Positions 1-7,762 of a stretch of DNA of 24,228 nt are shown piece after piece. The DNA is taken from contig CAMLOU010000060.1 in the NCBI GenBank assembly GCA_946481735.1, positions 1 to 24,228 of the forward strand, read 5' to 3'. Source of the stretch: an uncultured Cellvibrio sp. (GTDB lineage Bacteria; Pseudomonadota; Gammaproteobacteria; Pseudomonadales; Cellvibrionaceae). The translations under genes and the position numbers were made by a program. Numbering within the stretch: position 1 is the stretch's first letter; the number at the start of each line of letters is the position of its first letter. A model generated the notes under the pieces. The model searched no databases. It was not told the DNA's origin and worked only from the letters and a program-made list of their open reading frames with translations.

Positions 1-245
1 GTAATAAAAACGCGACGCAGACTCTGCCGACGCGTCAGGCTGTAGGAATTTCCTGTCTCATCAATCTCATCAAGTGATTGCAGGATTCGACGTGGATGCA
101 GTGGCTGGACAAGGCGCATATGTTTCGTGCCGGTTGGTTTGTTGATAAGGGTGCCATTAAAACCAATTTCGAAGGAAATGTCGCCCACCCTTCGGCACGC
201 ACTATACATTCATTTAATCTGGGCCATACTTAGGACATAACAACA
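1..245. other. Leading intergenic stretch, no supported gene
   Basis: No coding region here can be supported. A short plus-strand frame opens at the ATG at 96 and stops at 231-233 (45 codons), and the same frame is also open from the left edge to a stop at 75-77. Neither piece resembles a family I recognise and neither has a clear ribosome binding site, so both are probably chance. The last bases before 246 contain AGGA at 232-235, which serves as the ribosome binding site of the next gene. No convincing promoter was seen. Confidence 0.5.
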
Positions 246-1184
246 ATGATCCGCCGGGATTGGTCGTTTGATATGGATAAGCACAGATTTTATAAAACGC
301 TTATGGGGTTTATCTTACTGGCCGTGCTGAGTCCGTTGGCCCAAAGCTGTTCCGAACGGTTGGGCATTGACGGAATACCACAATTGGTTGTGCCGCAGGA
401 ACCTACGGCGAGTTGGGAAAAAGAAAGCTACTACACCGGCTTACTGCATTTAATTCTCACGGAAACCGCGCTGGAATACGGCCCCTGCGATGTGGTGGCC
501 ACGGATAATATTCTGACGCGCATGCGCAGTGTGGCGTTGATCAATAATTTCGGCATCGATCTATTTTGGGGTACCACCAGCATCGAACGCGAAACCTTGT
601 TGCGTCCCGTGCGTATTCCGTTACTGAAAGGCTTGATGGGCTATAAAATTTTTCTGATCAACCCAAAGGATCAACAGCGCTTTTCCACTATCACCAGCTT
701 GGAGGAATTACAAACGCTGCGCGCAGGGGTTGGCACGGATTGGCCGGATAACAAAATATTGCGTGCCAATGGTATAGAAACGGTCAGTTCAAGTAATTAT
801 GAAGCCCTGTTCCGCATGTTAGCTGCCAAGCGCTTTGATTTTTTTCCGCGCGGCGCCAGTGAAGTCTGGAGTGAATATCGCAATCACCCGGAAGTGTCTT
901 TGCACATTGAAGAAGACCTGGTGTTGGTCTACCCGGCGCCGGTTTATTTTTTTGTGAATATCAATAATACCAACCTGGAGCAGCGTCTCGCAAAAGGCTT
1001 GCATGGCATTATGGCGAACGGCAAATTTGATGAATATTTCTATCAACACCCGATCATTATTGATGCGATAAAACGGGTGCGTATTGATGAGCGACGCAAA
1101 ATATATTTGACCAATCCCTTGTTGCCGCGCACGGTACCCCTGGAACGTCAGGATTACTGGATATACGCCTGGGATAAAAATTAA
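246..1184 (+). CDS. Periplasmic solute-binding-like protein, first of a tandem pair
   Basis: This 312-residue exported protein resembles divergent members of the bacterial extracellular solute-binding family 3 (amino-acid-type periplasmic binding proteins). The N-terminus has a basic stretch and a hydrophobic core (about residues 18-33) ending near Cys35, consistent with a signal peptide. AQSC is not a good lipobox, so a lipoprotein is unlikely. Motifs shared with the next gene include RIPLLKGLMG (about 123-132), RFDFFPRG (196-203) and DLVLVYPAP, plus a pair of cysteines (35 and 81) that could form a disulfide. The ATG at 246 was chosen because AGGA lies 10 bases upstream; the ATG at 273 would give a more typical signal peptide. 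No ABC permease or ATPase gene is nearby, so it may work with a distant transporter or as a ligand sensor. The ligand cannot be predicted. Confidence 0.65.
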   Translation: MIRRDWSFDMDKHRFYKTLMGFILLAVLSPLAQSCSERLGIDGIPQLVVPQEPTASWEKESYYTGLLHLILTETALEYGPCDVVATDNILTRMRSVALINNFGIDLFWGTTSIERETLLRPVRIPLLKGLMGYKIFLINPKDQQRFSTITSLEELQTLRAGVGTDWPDNKILRANGIETVSSSNYEALFRMLAAKRFDFFPRGASEVWSEYRNHPEVSLHIEEDLVLVYPAPVYFFVNINNTNLEQRLAKGLHGIMANGKFDEYFYQHPIIIDAIKRVRIDERRKIYLTNPLLPRTVPLERQDYWIYAWDKN

Positions 1185-1196
1185 TACCCATTGCTG

Positions 1197-2129
1197 ATGA
1201 AATTGATCAAATTATCACTGTTGTTAATCTTGAGCCTGTCCTGTGTTGCAGGTCAGGTGTTCGCTTGTGTCAATCGCCTGGATGATCCATCGGCAACGCC
1301 GCAATTAATTCTGCCCAAAGCCAAACCCAGTAGTTGGGAACAGGAAAGTTATTATCTCGATTTATTGCGTTTGATCCTGAAACGGACTGAAGCGGAATTT
1401 GGTCCTTGCGAGATTGATCAGACCGAACACATGCTCACCCGTATGCGCAGCGCAGCACTGATCAGTCGCAATCAGGGCGTGGATTTATTGTGGGGCGCTA
1501 CCACCATTGAGCGTGAGGCATTGCTGCGCCCTATTCGTATTCCGTTGCTGAAAGGTCTGATGGGGCACAAAACCTTTTTGATTCACCCGGACGATCAACC
1601 GCTGTTTTCGAAGATTAACAACCTTGAAGATTTGCAAAGCCTGCGTGCCGGGCAAGGTGCCGATTGGCCGGATGTCGAGATTTTCCTGAAGAATGGAATC
1701 CCGGTGGTCAACAGTGCTAATTATGAAGCCCTGTATAAGATGCTGGCCGCCAGGCGCTTTGATTTTTTTCCGCGTGGGTCCAACCAGATCTTGTCAGAGT
1801 TGCGCCACAACAACGATAAAAATATCGTCGTAGAACGCGATCTGGTATTGGTGTATCCGGCACCCTTGTACTTTTTTGTCAAAAAAGATAACGAAAAACT
1901 GGCGCAGCGAATAGAAGTCGGTTTGCGTGCGATGATGCGCGATGGTTCTTATGATCGCTACTTCTACCGTCATCCTCTGATTGTCGACGCTATTACAAAT
2001 CTGGATTTGCAAGGGCGGCGCGCGATCCACATTCACAATCCCTTATTGCCACCGGGAACGCCGCACGAGCCGCAGGAAGACTGGATGAAAAAAGTGAAGC
2101 GCTACAATCCCGAATTATTTGAGCCTTAA
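1197..2129 (+). CDS. Periplasmic solute-binding-like protein, second of a tandem pair
   Basis: This is a close paralogue of the preceding gene, collinear over its whole length and identical in long blocks (RIPLLKGLMG, RFDFFPRG, DLVLVYPAP, NPLLP). It has a clear signal peptide: MKLIK, then a hydrophobic core, then cleavage around VFA before Cys24. Cys24 and Cys71 (in GPC) match the cysteine pair of its twin. The longest frame begins at a TTG at 1191, but the ATG at 1197 gives the standard signal sequence and 310 residues, so I use it. The gap to the upstream gene is 12 bases, so the two are likely co-transcribed. Function is inferred from fold family only: periplasmic ligand binding with unknown ligand. 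It ends one base before the convergent acyltransferase gene. Confidence 0.65.
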   Translation: MKLIKLSLLLILSLSCVAGQVFACVNRLDDPSATPQLILPKAKPSSWEQESYYLDLLRLILKRTEAEFGPCEIDQTEHMLTRMRSAALISRNQGVDLLWGATTIEREALLRPIRIPLLKGLMGHKTFLIHPDDQPLFSKINNLEDLQSLRAGQGADWPDVEIFLKNGIPVVNSANYEALYKMLAARRFDFFPRGSNQILSELRHNNDKNIVVERDLVLVYPAPLYFFVKKDNEKLAQRIEVGLRAMMRDGSYDRYFYRHPLIVDAITNLDLQGRRAIHIHNPLLPPGTPHEPQEDWMKKVKRYNPELFEP

Positions 2130-2130
2130 T

Positions 2131-3276
2131 TCAAGCCTGGTCATCTTGTTTAAACGGAAGGTATTCCTGGGCCGCCGACAGGTACTGCATAACGCTGTGG
2201 CTTTCTTCAATCAGGAACCGATCAATCGCCGTGCGAAATGTGTCCGTGGCAATCCAGTGATTCGACCAGGTGGCGATGGGTTCAAAGCCCCGTTGGATTT
2301 TATGCTCGCCCTGTGCTCCTCCATCAAAGCGTTGTAAACCCTGTGCGATAGCATAATCAATGCCCTGGTAATAGCAGGTTTCAAAATGCAAGAAATCAAA
2401 CTCTTCCCGGCAGCCCCAATAACGCCCATAGAGTGTTGTTATATCCTGTAAATAGAGTGCGGCAGCAACGGCTGAGCCCTGGTGTTTGGCAATAGTCAGC
2501 AGCGTGTTGTCGGGCAAATCTGCGCCAAGCCGATGAAAAAAATTCCGCTGCAAATAGCCACTGTGCCCGCTACGTTTAAGGTAAGTCAGGCGATACAGCT
2601 CAGCGAAAAAATCCCAGTCATCAGCGCTTATCGCGGCGCCCCGTTTCCACTCAAAAGTAAAACCTTGCTCCTGGACATGGCGCCGTTCCTTGAGGATATT
2701 CTTGCGTTTGCGCGATGACATGCGCGCGAGAAAATCGTCAAAATTTTTATAGTTGCGATTGAACCAGTGAAACTGGCAGCCCAGGCGCGGTCTTATAGCC
2801 ATAGTGCTCAACTGCTCTTTTAATGCTTCGTCGGGGAAGAGGCAGTGCCAGCTGGAAAATCCCTGTTGGAGACTATGTTGTTGCAGGTGTTCAACCAGAA
2901 TCGGAAGCACATCGTTCGCATTTGTGTGTGGGTTCACCAACAGACGCGGTCCGTAGCAAGGCGTAAAGGGAATGGCAGAAACCAGCTTCGGGTAATAGGA
3001 AAGTCCATACCGCTGCCAGGCGTCGGCCCACGCCCAGTCAAACACATACTCACCGTAAGAATGGTGTTTGATAAACAACGGCATTGCCGCCACGACAATA
3101 TCCGCATCGCGCATGATCAGGTGATGGGGCTGCCAGCCACTGGCGAGTGTCGTACTCTTGCTGTCTTCCAGTGCAGCAAGGAACTCGTGGCGAATAAACG
3201 GATAGTCGGTGGGGCAAAGCGCATTCCATTGTGCTGCGCTGAGGGTATGAATGGAGTGAATAAAGTCGATGTGCAT
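2131..3276 (-). CDS. FemAB-like GNAT-family acyltransferase (DUF482 / COG3146 type)
   Basis: The predicted protein is about 381 residues and soluble, with no signal peptide. It matches the DUF482 group of GNAT / FemAB-like proteins, often annotated as peptidoglycan biosynthesis proteins although the reaction is not established. Features seen are the N-terminal SIHTLSAAQWNAL segment, the very basic SSRKRKNILKERR stretch (about 187-199) and the family's C-terminal signature FDGGAQGEHK followed by RGFEP (about 317-333). The longest frame uses a GTG at 3291. The ATG at 3276 is preferred because the family usually begins just before this segment, but neither start has a strong ribosome binding site. 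It is convergent with the solute-binding pair (1-base gap) and divergent from the ExoD-family gene. Family assignment is fairly sure; substrate is unknown. Confidence 0.75.
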   Translation of the reverse strand: MHIDFIHSIHTLSAAQWNALCPTDYPFIRHEFLAALEDSKSTTLASGWQPHHLIMRDADIVVAAMPLFIKHHSYGEYVFDWAWADAWQRYGLSYYPKLVSAIPFTPCYGPRLLVNPHTNANDVLPILVEHLQQHSLQQGFSSWHCLFPDEALKEQLSTMAIRPRLGCQFHWFNRNYKNFDDFLARMSSRKRKNILKERRHVQEQGFTFEWKRGAAISADDWDFFAELYRLTYLKRSGHSGYLQRNFFHRLGADLPDNTLLTIAKHQGSAVAAALYLQDITTLYGRYWGCREEFDFLHFETCYYQGIDYAIAQGLQRFDGGAQGEHKIQRGFEPIATWSNHWIATDTFRTAIDRFLIEESHSVMQYLSAAQEYLPFKQDDQA

Positions 3277-3294
3277 AACCGGTGCACTCACTGC

Positions 3295-3311
3295 GTATTG
3301 AAGGTATTGAA
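3295..3311. repeat. Tandem 8-mer GTATTGAA in the divergent promoter gap
   Basis: Two exact copies of GTATTGAA lie at 3295-3302 and 3304-3311, one base apart, in the short gap between the divergent acyltransferase and ExoD-family genes. If the alternative GTG start at 3291 is used, the repeat sits directly upstream of that start. It could be a small operator or a chance duplication; there is no independent support. Confidence 0.25.
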
Positions 3312-3380
3312 CCCGTCAGGTTTCACTGCGCGGACAATAACATAAGTCAACCACTGGTGTGGTGAAGGAGTGATTGCCGA

Positions 3381-4016
3381 ATGTCGTTGCCTGAACCCGC
3401 CAATGAGCCACAGAATCTCTCCACGGTATTGTTGGCTTTTGCCGCTAGTCTTGATCGGGCGCGTATCCAGTGGGGGGAACTGGATCAGTTATTGGGCGAC
3501 CGGTCGTTCGGTTTTTTATTGTTGCTGTTCGCCTTGCCCAATTCCATTCCCCTCGTTGGTATTCCCGGTGTCTCCACAGTGACCGGCATTGTGTTGATTG
3601 TGATCGCGATACAAATGATCGGTGGTTTGCGGCGATTGTATTTACCGGAAAGGATACGGCGGCGTTCGTTCAGTGGCACAGGCTTTAAAAAATTAATTCA
3701 ACGCGCGGCGCCCTGGCTGGCAAAACTGGAGCGGGGCTTAAAGCCCCGTTGGTCCTGGCTGACATCGCCCCGTGCCGAGCGCTGGTTAGGTGGTGTGTGT
3801 TTGTTGTTGGCCTTGCTGTTGATCCTGCCGATTCCTTTTGGCAATTTTTTTCCCGGCTTTGCCGTGGTGTTACTGGCCCTGGGATTGATTGAAAAAGATG
3901 GGGCATTTATCGTGACCGGTCTGGCGATGACGGTGGTCAGCGTCATCGCCCTTGGCGGCCTGGTATGGACCATCATCACCGGTGCCTTATTGTTTTTACA
4001 ACAACTGGCCGGTTAG
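3381..4016 (+). CDS. ExoD-family inner-membrane protein
   Basis: This 211-residue polytopic membrane protein belongs to the ExoD family, named for a rhizobial gene affecting exopolysaccharide production; the biochemical role is unknown. Two related halves are visible. The first has LPNSIPLVGIPGVSTVTG (about 52-69) and the second has LPIPFGNFFPGFAVVLLALG (about 149-168), the proline- and glycine-rich loop repeats typical of this family. Hydrophobic segments lie around 42-58, 62-82, 136-152, 155-172 and 176-206, with a basic cytoplasmic-looking loop between the halves. AAGGAG at 3365-3370 precedes the ATG by 10 bases. The stop codon overlaps the stop of the convergent serine hydrolase gene by 4 bases. 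No exopolysaccharide genes are adjacent, so its pathway here is unclear. Confidence 0.8.
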   Translation: MSLPEPANEPQNLSTVLLAFAASLDRARIQWGELDQLLGDRSFGFLLLLFALPNSIPLVGIPGVSTVTGIVLIVIAIQMIGGLRRLYLPERIRRRSFSGTGFKKLIQRAAPWLAKLERGLKPRWSWLTSPRAERWLGGVCLLLALLLILPIPFGNFFPGFAVVLLALGLIEKDGAFIVTGLAMTVVSVIALGGLVWTIITGALLFLQQLAG

Positions 4017-5302
4017 TGGGTTTTGGCATCGGCGCGCAATAGCTGCGGCGTCATTTCGGATTGGCGATGTTTCTCATACAGGTTTACAAAATTCAGGATC
4101 ACATCGCGCGCAAGACGGGTTTCGGAATTGGTGAGAAACACCATGCCGATTTGCAGGTCACGATTAAAAACCATCTCAGCGCGGTAACCCTGAACCCAGC
4201 CGCCATGGTGCACAAAATTTTTGTGGGCGCCGAAATCAAATACCCGCCAGCCCAAGCCGTAATAGGTATCGATCATATTTTTTTGCACACCGTAATGGGA
4301 GCGCGCTACCGAGGTCTTGATGACCTTGGCCTGCATATCATCGAGCGTGGTTGTGGGTAGCACATCCGGGCGTTGGCCCAGGTGCGCGAGCATCCAGGAA
4401 GCCATATCGCGAATGCTGGCATTGGCTCCGGCGGCGGGTGCGACCTTGTAATAATTGGTGTTGATCTTGACGTTCTTCCACTGCCCCCTGCGCCATACAT
4501 GGGGCTGTGCATAGTTGCGGTTTTGCTCCAGGGCTTCCAGGCCGAAGGAGGCGCTGCTCATACCCAGGGGACGAAACAGGTTCTCGACAACAAAGTCCTC
4601 GTAGGTCTTGCCGCTCTTGGCGTAGATGATGTCGCCAATCAAACTGAACACCACATTCTGGTAGCCATAACAGCGGTGGGGCGGGCAGGTAAAATCCAGT
4701 GTACCGAGGCGTTTGACTGCCTCTTCATAGGGCACGCGTGCTTCAATCAAATTGGTGTACGCATGGGCTGGCAGGCCGGTGGTGTGGGCGAGGATATCGC
4801 GCACGGTAATCAGCTTGCCGTACTGGGCGTTTTTAAAACTGACGTTGCTCAAGGTGCTGGCAACGGGGCTGTCCCACAGCAGCTTGTTTTCCTGAACCAG
4901 CAATCCGGCGGCGGCAGACGCGATGGTCTTGGAGACCGAGGCCAGGCGAAATACCGTATCCGGCGTAACCGGATCATGGGTGCCCACCTTTCTTACGCCG
5001 TACCCGTTCATTACCTGCACCTTGCCATCAGCGACGACCAGCAGCGCCGCACCGGGCACACTGGGCGCAACCGTCTGGGCAATGTATTGCTCGAATTCGG
5101 TGATATAGGCGGGTGTGGTACTGGCCGGTGTCGATAGCTGGGCCAGTGCTTCGGCGATCATGGGCGGCAAGGTATCGTAACGATCATTGTCCGCAATATT
5201 CGCACCGGGAAGTTCGAAGGCATGGAGCGTAAGGGGAGTCAGCGACAATAAGCTGGAAGCCAGGATTGTTTTCAGCCGTTGGAAGTACTTCGTGTTCAAC
5301 AT
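4013..5302 (-). CDS. Exported serine beta-lactamase-fold hydrolase (class C / EstB type)
   Basis: This 429-residue protein has a signal peptide (about residues 1-28, cleavage after LHA) and a beta-lactamase / penicillin-binding-protein-like catalytic domain. The three hallmark motifs are present: SVSK at 122-125 (nucleophile Ser122 and Lys125), YQN at 214-216 (Tyr-x-Asn), and HHGG at 365-368 in place of KTG, as seen in class C-like esterases and D-amino peptidases. This family includes AmpC-like lactamases, D,D-peptidases and EstB-type esterases; sequence alone does not tell which. Cys206 and Cys211 in FTCPPHRC could pair in the periplasm. No strong ribosome binding site precedes the ATG. It lies downstream of the cytochrome gene on the same strand, 180 bases away. 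Confidence 0.8.
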   Translation of the reverse strand: MLNTKYFQRLKTILASSLLSLTPLTLHAFELPGANIADNDRYDTLPPMIAEALAQLSTPASTTPAYITEFEQYIAQTVAPSVPGAALLVVADGKVQVMNGYGVRKVGTHDPVTPDTVFRLASVSKTIASAAAGLLVQENKLLWDSPVASTLSNVSFKNAQYGKLITVRDILAHTTGLPAHAYTNLIEARVPYEEAVKRLGTLDFTCPPHRCYGYQNVVFSLIGDIIYAKSGKTYEDFVVENLFRPLGMSSASFGLEALEQNRNYAQPHVWRRGQWKNVKINTNYYKVAPAAGANASIRDMASWMLAHLGQRPDVLPTTTLDDMQAKVIKTSVARSHYGVQKNMIDTYYGLGWRVFDFGAHKNFVHHGGWVQGYRAEMVFNRDLQIGMVFLTNSETRLARDVILNFVNLYEKHRQSEMTPQLLRADAKTH

Positions 5303-5451
5303 AGGGTTTCAGGATCAATGTAAATAAAGAATGAATATTGTCAGCCGTCCTATCAGCCAAAAGTGCCGATGAAAAGGGGACGGCCAATCAACCGGTTTAC
5401 AGAAAACATTCCTTATACAAAATCCCTTACCAGAATGGGTTTTTGATTAGC

Positions 5452-5477
5452 GGGCGCCGCTCCCGGGAACGGCGCCC
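5452..5477 (-). other. Perfect GC-rich hairpin just after the cytochrome gene
   Basis: Arms GGGCGCCG (5452-5459) and CGGCGCCC (5470-5477) form a perfect 8-bp stem with a 10-base loop, beginning 5 bases after the stop codon of the minus-strand cytochrome gene. There is no U-run on the distal side of the minus-strand transcript, so it does not qualify as a textbook intrinsic terminator. It may be a 3'-end stabilising or attenuating hairpin. Confidence 0.45.
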
Positions 5478-5482
5478 TGGCA

Positions 5483-7612
5483 TCACAGGGTCTTGATAAA
5501 TTCAATCAAATCCCAGCGCTGCTGCTCGGTCAAAGCGGGCAACACTGTACCATCTGGCTGTGTTGTTGGGCCAGCCCCGTATTCGTGGCCGCCGTTCATA
5601 TCGCCGGCCCGGAAGGTCTGGAACCGAAAGCCGTCATAACCCTCGGAGCGAAAGCCCATCTTCACCGGGTCATACTCGCGGCTGCCCACCATAAAGTCAT
5701 CGGGGCGATACGCACCTTCATCCGGATCACCCGGCTGCCTCCTGGGTAGGAGCAGGTCATACATGGTTGGCACCGAGCCATTGTGCAGATAGGGCGCGGT
5801 GGCCCAGATACCGTTGAGCGAGCGAGCCTTGTAGGACAGCAGCGAATCATAAGGGTTCGCGGTGGTATCCGGCTTGTAGTTGCCCGCCTTCATGCTCGGC
5901 TTGATGTCGTTATCAAAGAACGACATGGCCAGGGTATACAGCCAGTCGAGCCCGCGTCGCAACGCCCATTTGTCCGCATCTTCCGTACTCACCACGCCGG
6001 TGGTCACCGAGGTGAGTATCTGGATCACGGGTGCATTTTCTTCCAGCACCAGCGGCCCCACATCGGTGGTCTGGTAAGTGTGGACGAAATTGCCGGACTT
6101 GCCTTTGTAATCGACACTGTTGCGCGCCATGACCGGATCAGTACCGATCGCGTCAATATTGGACATCTTGCCGATGACCAACCGATCCCAAGCGGAGCGG
6201 TCAATAATCTCGTGGCAGGACTGACAGTAATGACTATAGATCACCCGGCCGCGATTTGCTTTTTCCTGATCGATCTTGCCCAGAATATCTTGCGGCCACT
6301 GCGGGGACTGCAGACTTTTCAGATGGGATTCGAGCCGCTCAAGGTTGACCAGGTCAATCGAGGATTTGAAGTCGACGCGCTCCTGCTTTTTGCTTTGCCC
6401 GGTCAAATGTGCAGATAAACTGAAGCCGGGCTTTTTAGCCGTCCAATCGAGAATGCCGAAGACACCGATCACCTCGCCGGCATTGCGCCCCAGGGGGCCT
6501 ACCCCGGAATTACCCGCCAGACCATTCCACTGTACGTAATCCGAATGGGCAATGTCCCACAGGAAGGGATAACTGACCGGTGCGTTGGGCTCGTTAAAGA
6601 TCGAATTGCGCACGCGCAACATTTGCCGCTGTGACAGGTTCGGATAGCCGGGTGCATCCGACTCCAGCCGTTGCGAGATGAGCGCGAATTCTTTATCGCC
6701 AATGATGGTGTTGCTGATGTCTTTGAGTACCAGGTCCACTTGCTCGGTGGTCAATAAGGGCTGGTTGGTGGCCGATATCACATCAAGCAAGACATCGCGC
6801 ATTTGTTTCTTGCTAAGTACATGCTGCAAGACGCGATTGTAGATACGGCCGAAGGCATCCAGCCGCGCAAAACCGTAGTCGATATGGCTGTGGTTGATGG
6901 TGTTGTAAAGCTCGATGTTATAGGCCCATTTCTCGATATCGGCGGCGATGGATTTTTCATCGTCATAGCTGTTATCCAGATCGAGCACGCGCTGAATAAA
7001 CCGCTCGCGTTTTTCGCCGGGTGCCGCGACTGCCTTGAGTGATTTTTCCAATGCAACCAGGAAACCGACCATATCAGCCATCGCCGGTCCGCCATCGATG
7101 CGCATCGCTTTGCCTTGGTAATTGACCTGGCTGGTGTGGCACGCGGCGCAGGTGTAACCGACGTAGTCCATGCCCTGATAGGTATCCTTAACGAAGCCCA
7201 CCGGCAAACCGTCAGGGTTAAAAAAGGTCGGCTTTTGCGGAAGGTAACGAAACGCATCCATCTGCTGCGGGTCGCGCAGCAGCGTGATGGCATCGGCTTG
7301 CTCTAGCACCAGAAAAAAATCGTAGGGAAGTAAACCGGAACCCTGGGTGGTGTTGTAAAACCACAGGCTGTCTGCGGCATCCCATCCTTGTTCGAGATAG
7401 ATCGGCGTTGAATAACTTTCGCCAAAGAGCCCGTTCTCGATGGGCATGGCTCCGCGATCCGGATCGTTGTCCCAATGTTGATAGATCTTGCCTATGGCGA
7501 GGCTGACCATCATGCTGATGATCACAGCGAGAATGACGTAGAAGATAAACTTGCGGTAACGTTTAACGAGCCGGAAAGCGGCGAGGCTTCCGGCAATCAA
7601 TTTGATGCTCAT
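5483..7612 (-). CDS. Membrane-anchored di-haem c-type cytochrome, RoxA / cytochrome c peroxidase-like
   Basis: The 709-residue protein has one uncleaved-looking transmembrane segment (about 22-41) after a basic N-terminus, which would hold a large domain in the periplasm. Two c-type haem motifs are present: CAACH (Cys155, Cys158, His159) and CQSCH (Cys463, Cys466, His467). The C-terminal ATAPYLHNGS block (about 604-613) followed by PTMYDLL is characteristic of di-haem peroxidase / MauG relatives, and the length and motif spacing resemble the RoxA-like rubber-oxygenase branch. The longest frame begins at a TTG at 7645. The ATG at 7612 is preferred because AAAAAGGG stands about 7 bases upstream. 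The reaction is unknown: peroxidase, oxygenase or electron transfer are all possible. No partner redox genes are adjacent. Confidence 0.75.
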   Translation of the reverse strand: MSIKLIAGSLAAFRLVKRYRKFIFYVILAVIISMMVSLAIGKIYQHWDNDPDRGAMPIENGLFGESYSTPIYLEQGWDAADSLWFYNTTQGSGLLPYDFFLVLEQADAITLLRDPQQMDAFRYLPQKPTFFNPDGLPVGFVKDTYQGMDYVGYTCAACHTSQVNYQGKAMRIDGGPAMADMVGFLVALEKSLKAVAAPGEKRERFIQRVLDLDNSYDDEKSIAADIEKWAYNIELYNTINHSHIDYGFARLDAFGRIYNRVLQHVLSKKQMRDVLLDVISATNQPLLTTEQVDLVLKDISNTIIGDKEFALISQRLESDAPGYPNLSQRQMLRVRNSIFNEPNAPVSYPFLWDIAHSDYVQWNGLAGNSGVGPLGRNAGEVIGVFGILDWTAKKPGFSLSAHLTGQSKKQERVDFKSSIDLVNLERLESHLKSLQSPQWPQDILGKIDQEKANRGRVIYSHYCQSCHEIIDRSAWDRLVIGKMSNIDAIGTDPVMARNSVDYKGKSGNFVHTYQTTDVGPLVLEENAPVIQILTSVTTGVVSTEDADKWALRRGLDWLYTLAMSFFDNDIKPSMKAGNYKPDTTANPYDSLLSYKARSLNGIWATAPYLHNGSVPTMYDLLLPRRQPGDPDEGAYRPDDFMVGSREYDPVKMGFRSEGYDGFRFQTFRAGDMNGGHEYGAGPTTQPDGTVLPALTEQQRWDLIEFIKTL

Positions 7613-7726
7613 ACTGAAACCCTTTTTGTATATCCGTTTTCCCAAACCGTCGGTTGGCTGTCAGGCACAACCGTCGCTGAATCATTCAGTGTTCTACAGC
7701 AATTTCAGTATAGCGATTAAATATTT

Positions 7727-7751
7727 CCCCGGTAATGGGCGGCCGCCGGGG
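7727..7751 (-). terminator. Possible weak terminator of the DUF885 gene
   Basis: CCCCGG (7727-7732) pairs with CCGGGG (7746-7751) across a 13-base loop that itself contains most of a perfect palindrome, GGCGGCCGCC (7738-7747). It lies 11 bases beyond the stop codon of the minus-strand DUF885 gene. In that transcript the stem is followed by AAAUAUUU rather than a clean U-run, so termination would be weak. The whole 7613-7762 gap otherwise holds only the upstream region of the cytochrome gene. Confidence 0.35.
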
Positions 7752-7762
7752 AGCGAAAAATT

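Noticed and set aside
96..233. A 45-codon plus-strand frame at the left edge
   Set aside because: No recognisable similarity, no ribosome binding site, and length within chance expectation.
4373..5137. A 254-codon plus-strand frame inside the serine hydrolase gene
   Set aside because: It is antisense to a gene with all three catalytic motifs, has no family resemblance and no credible ribosome binding site.
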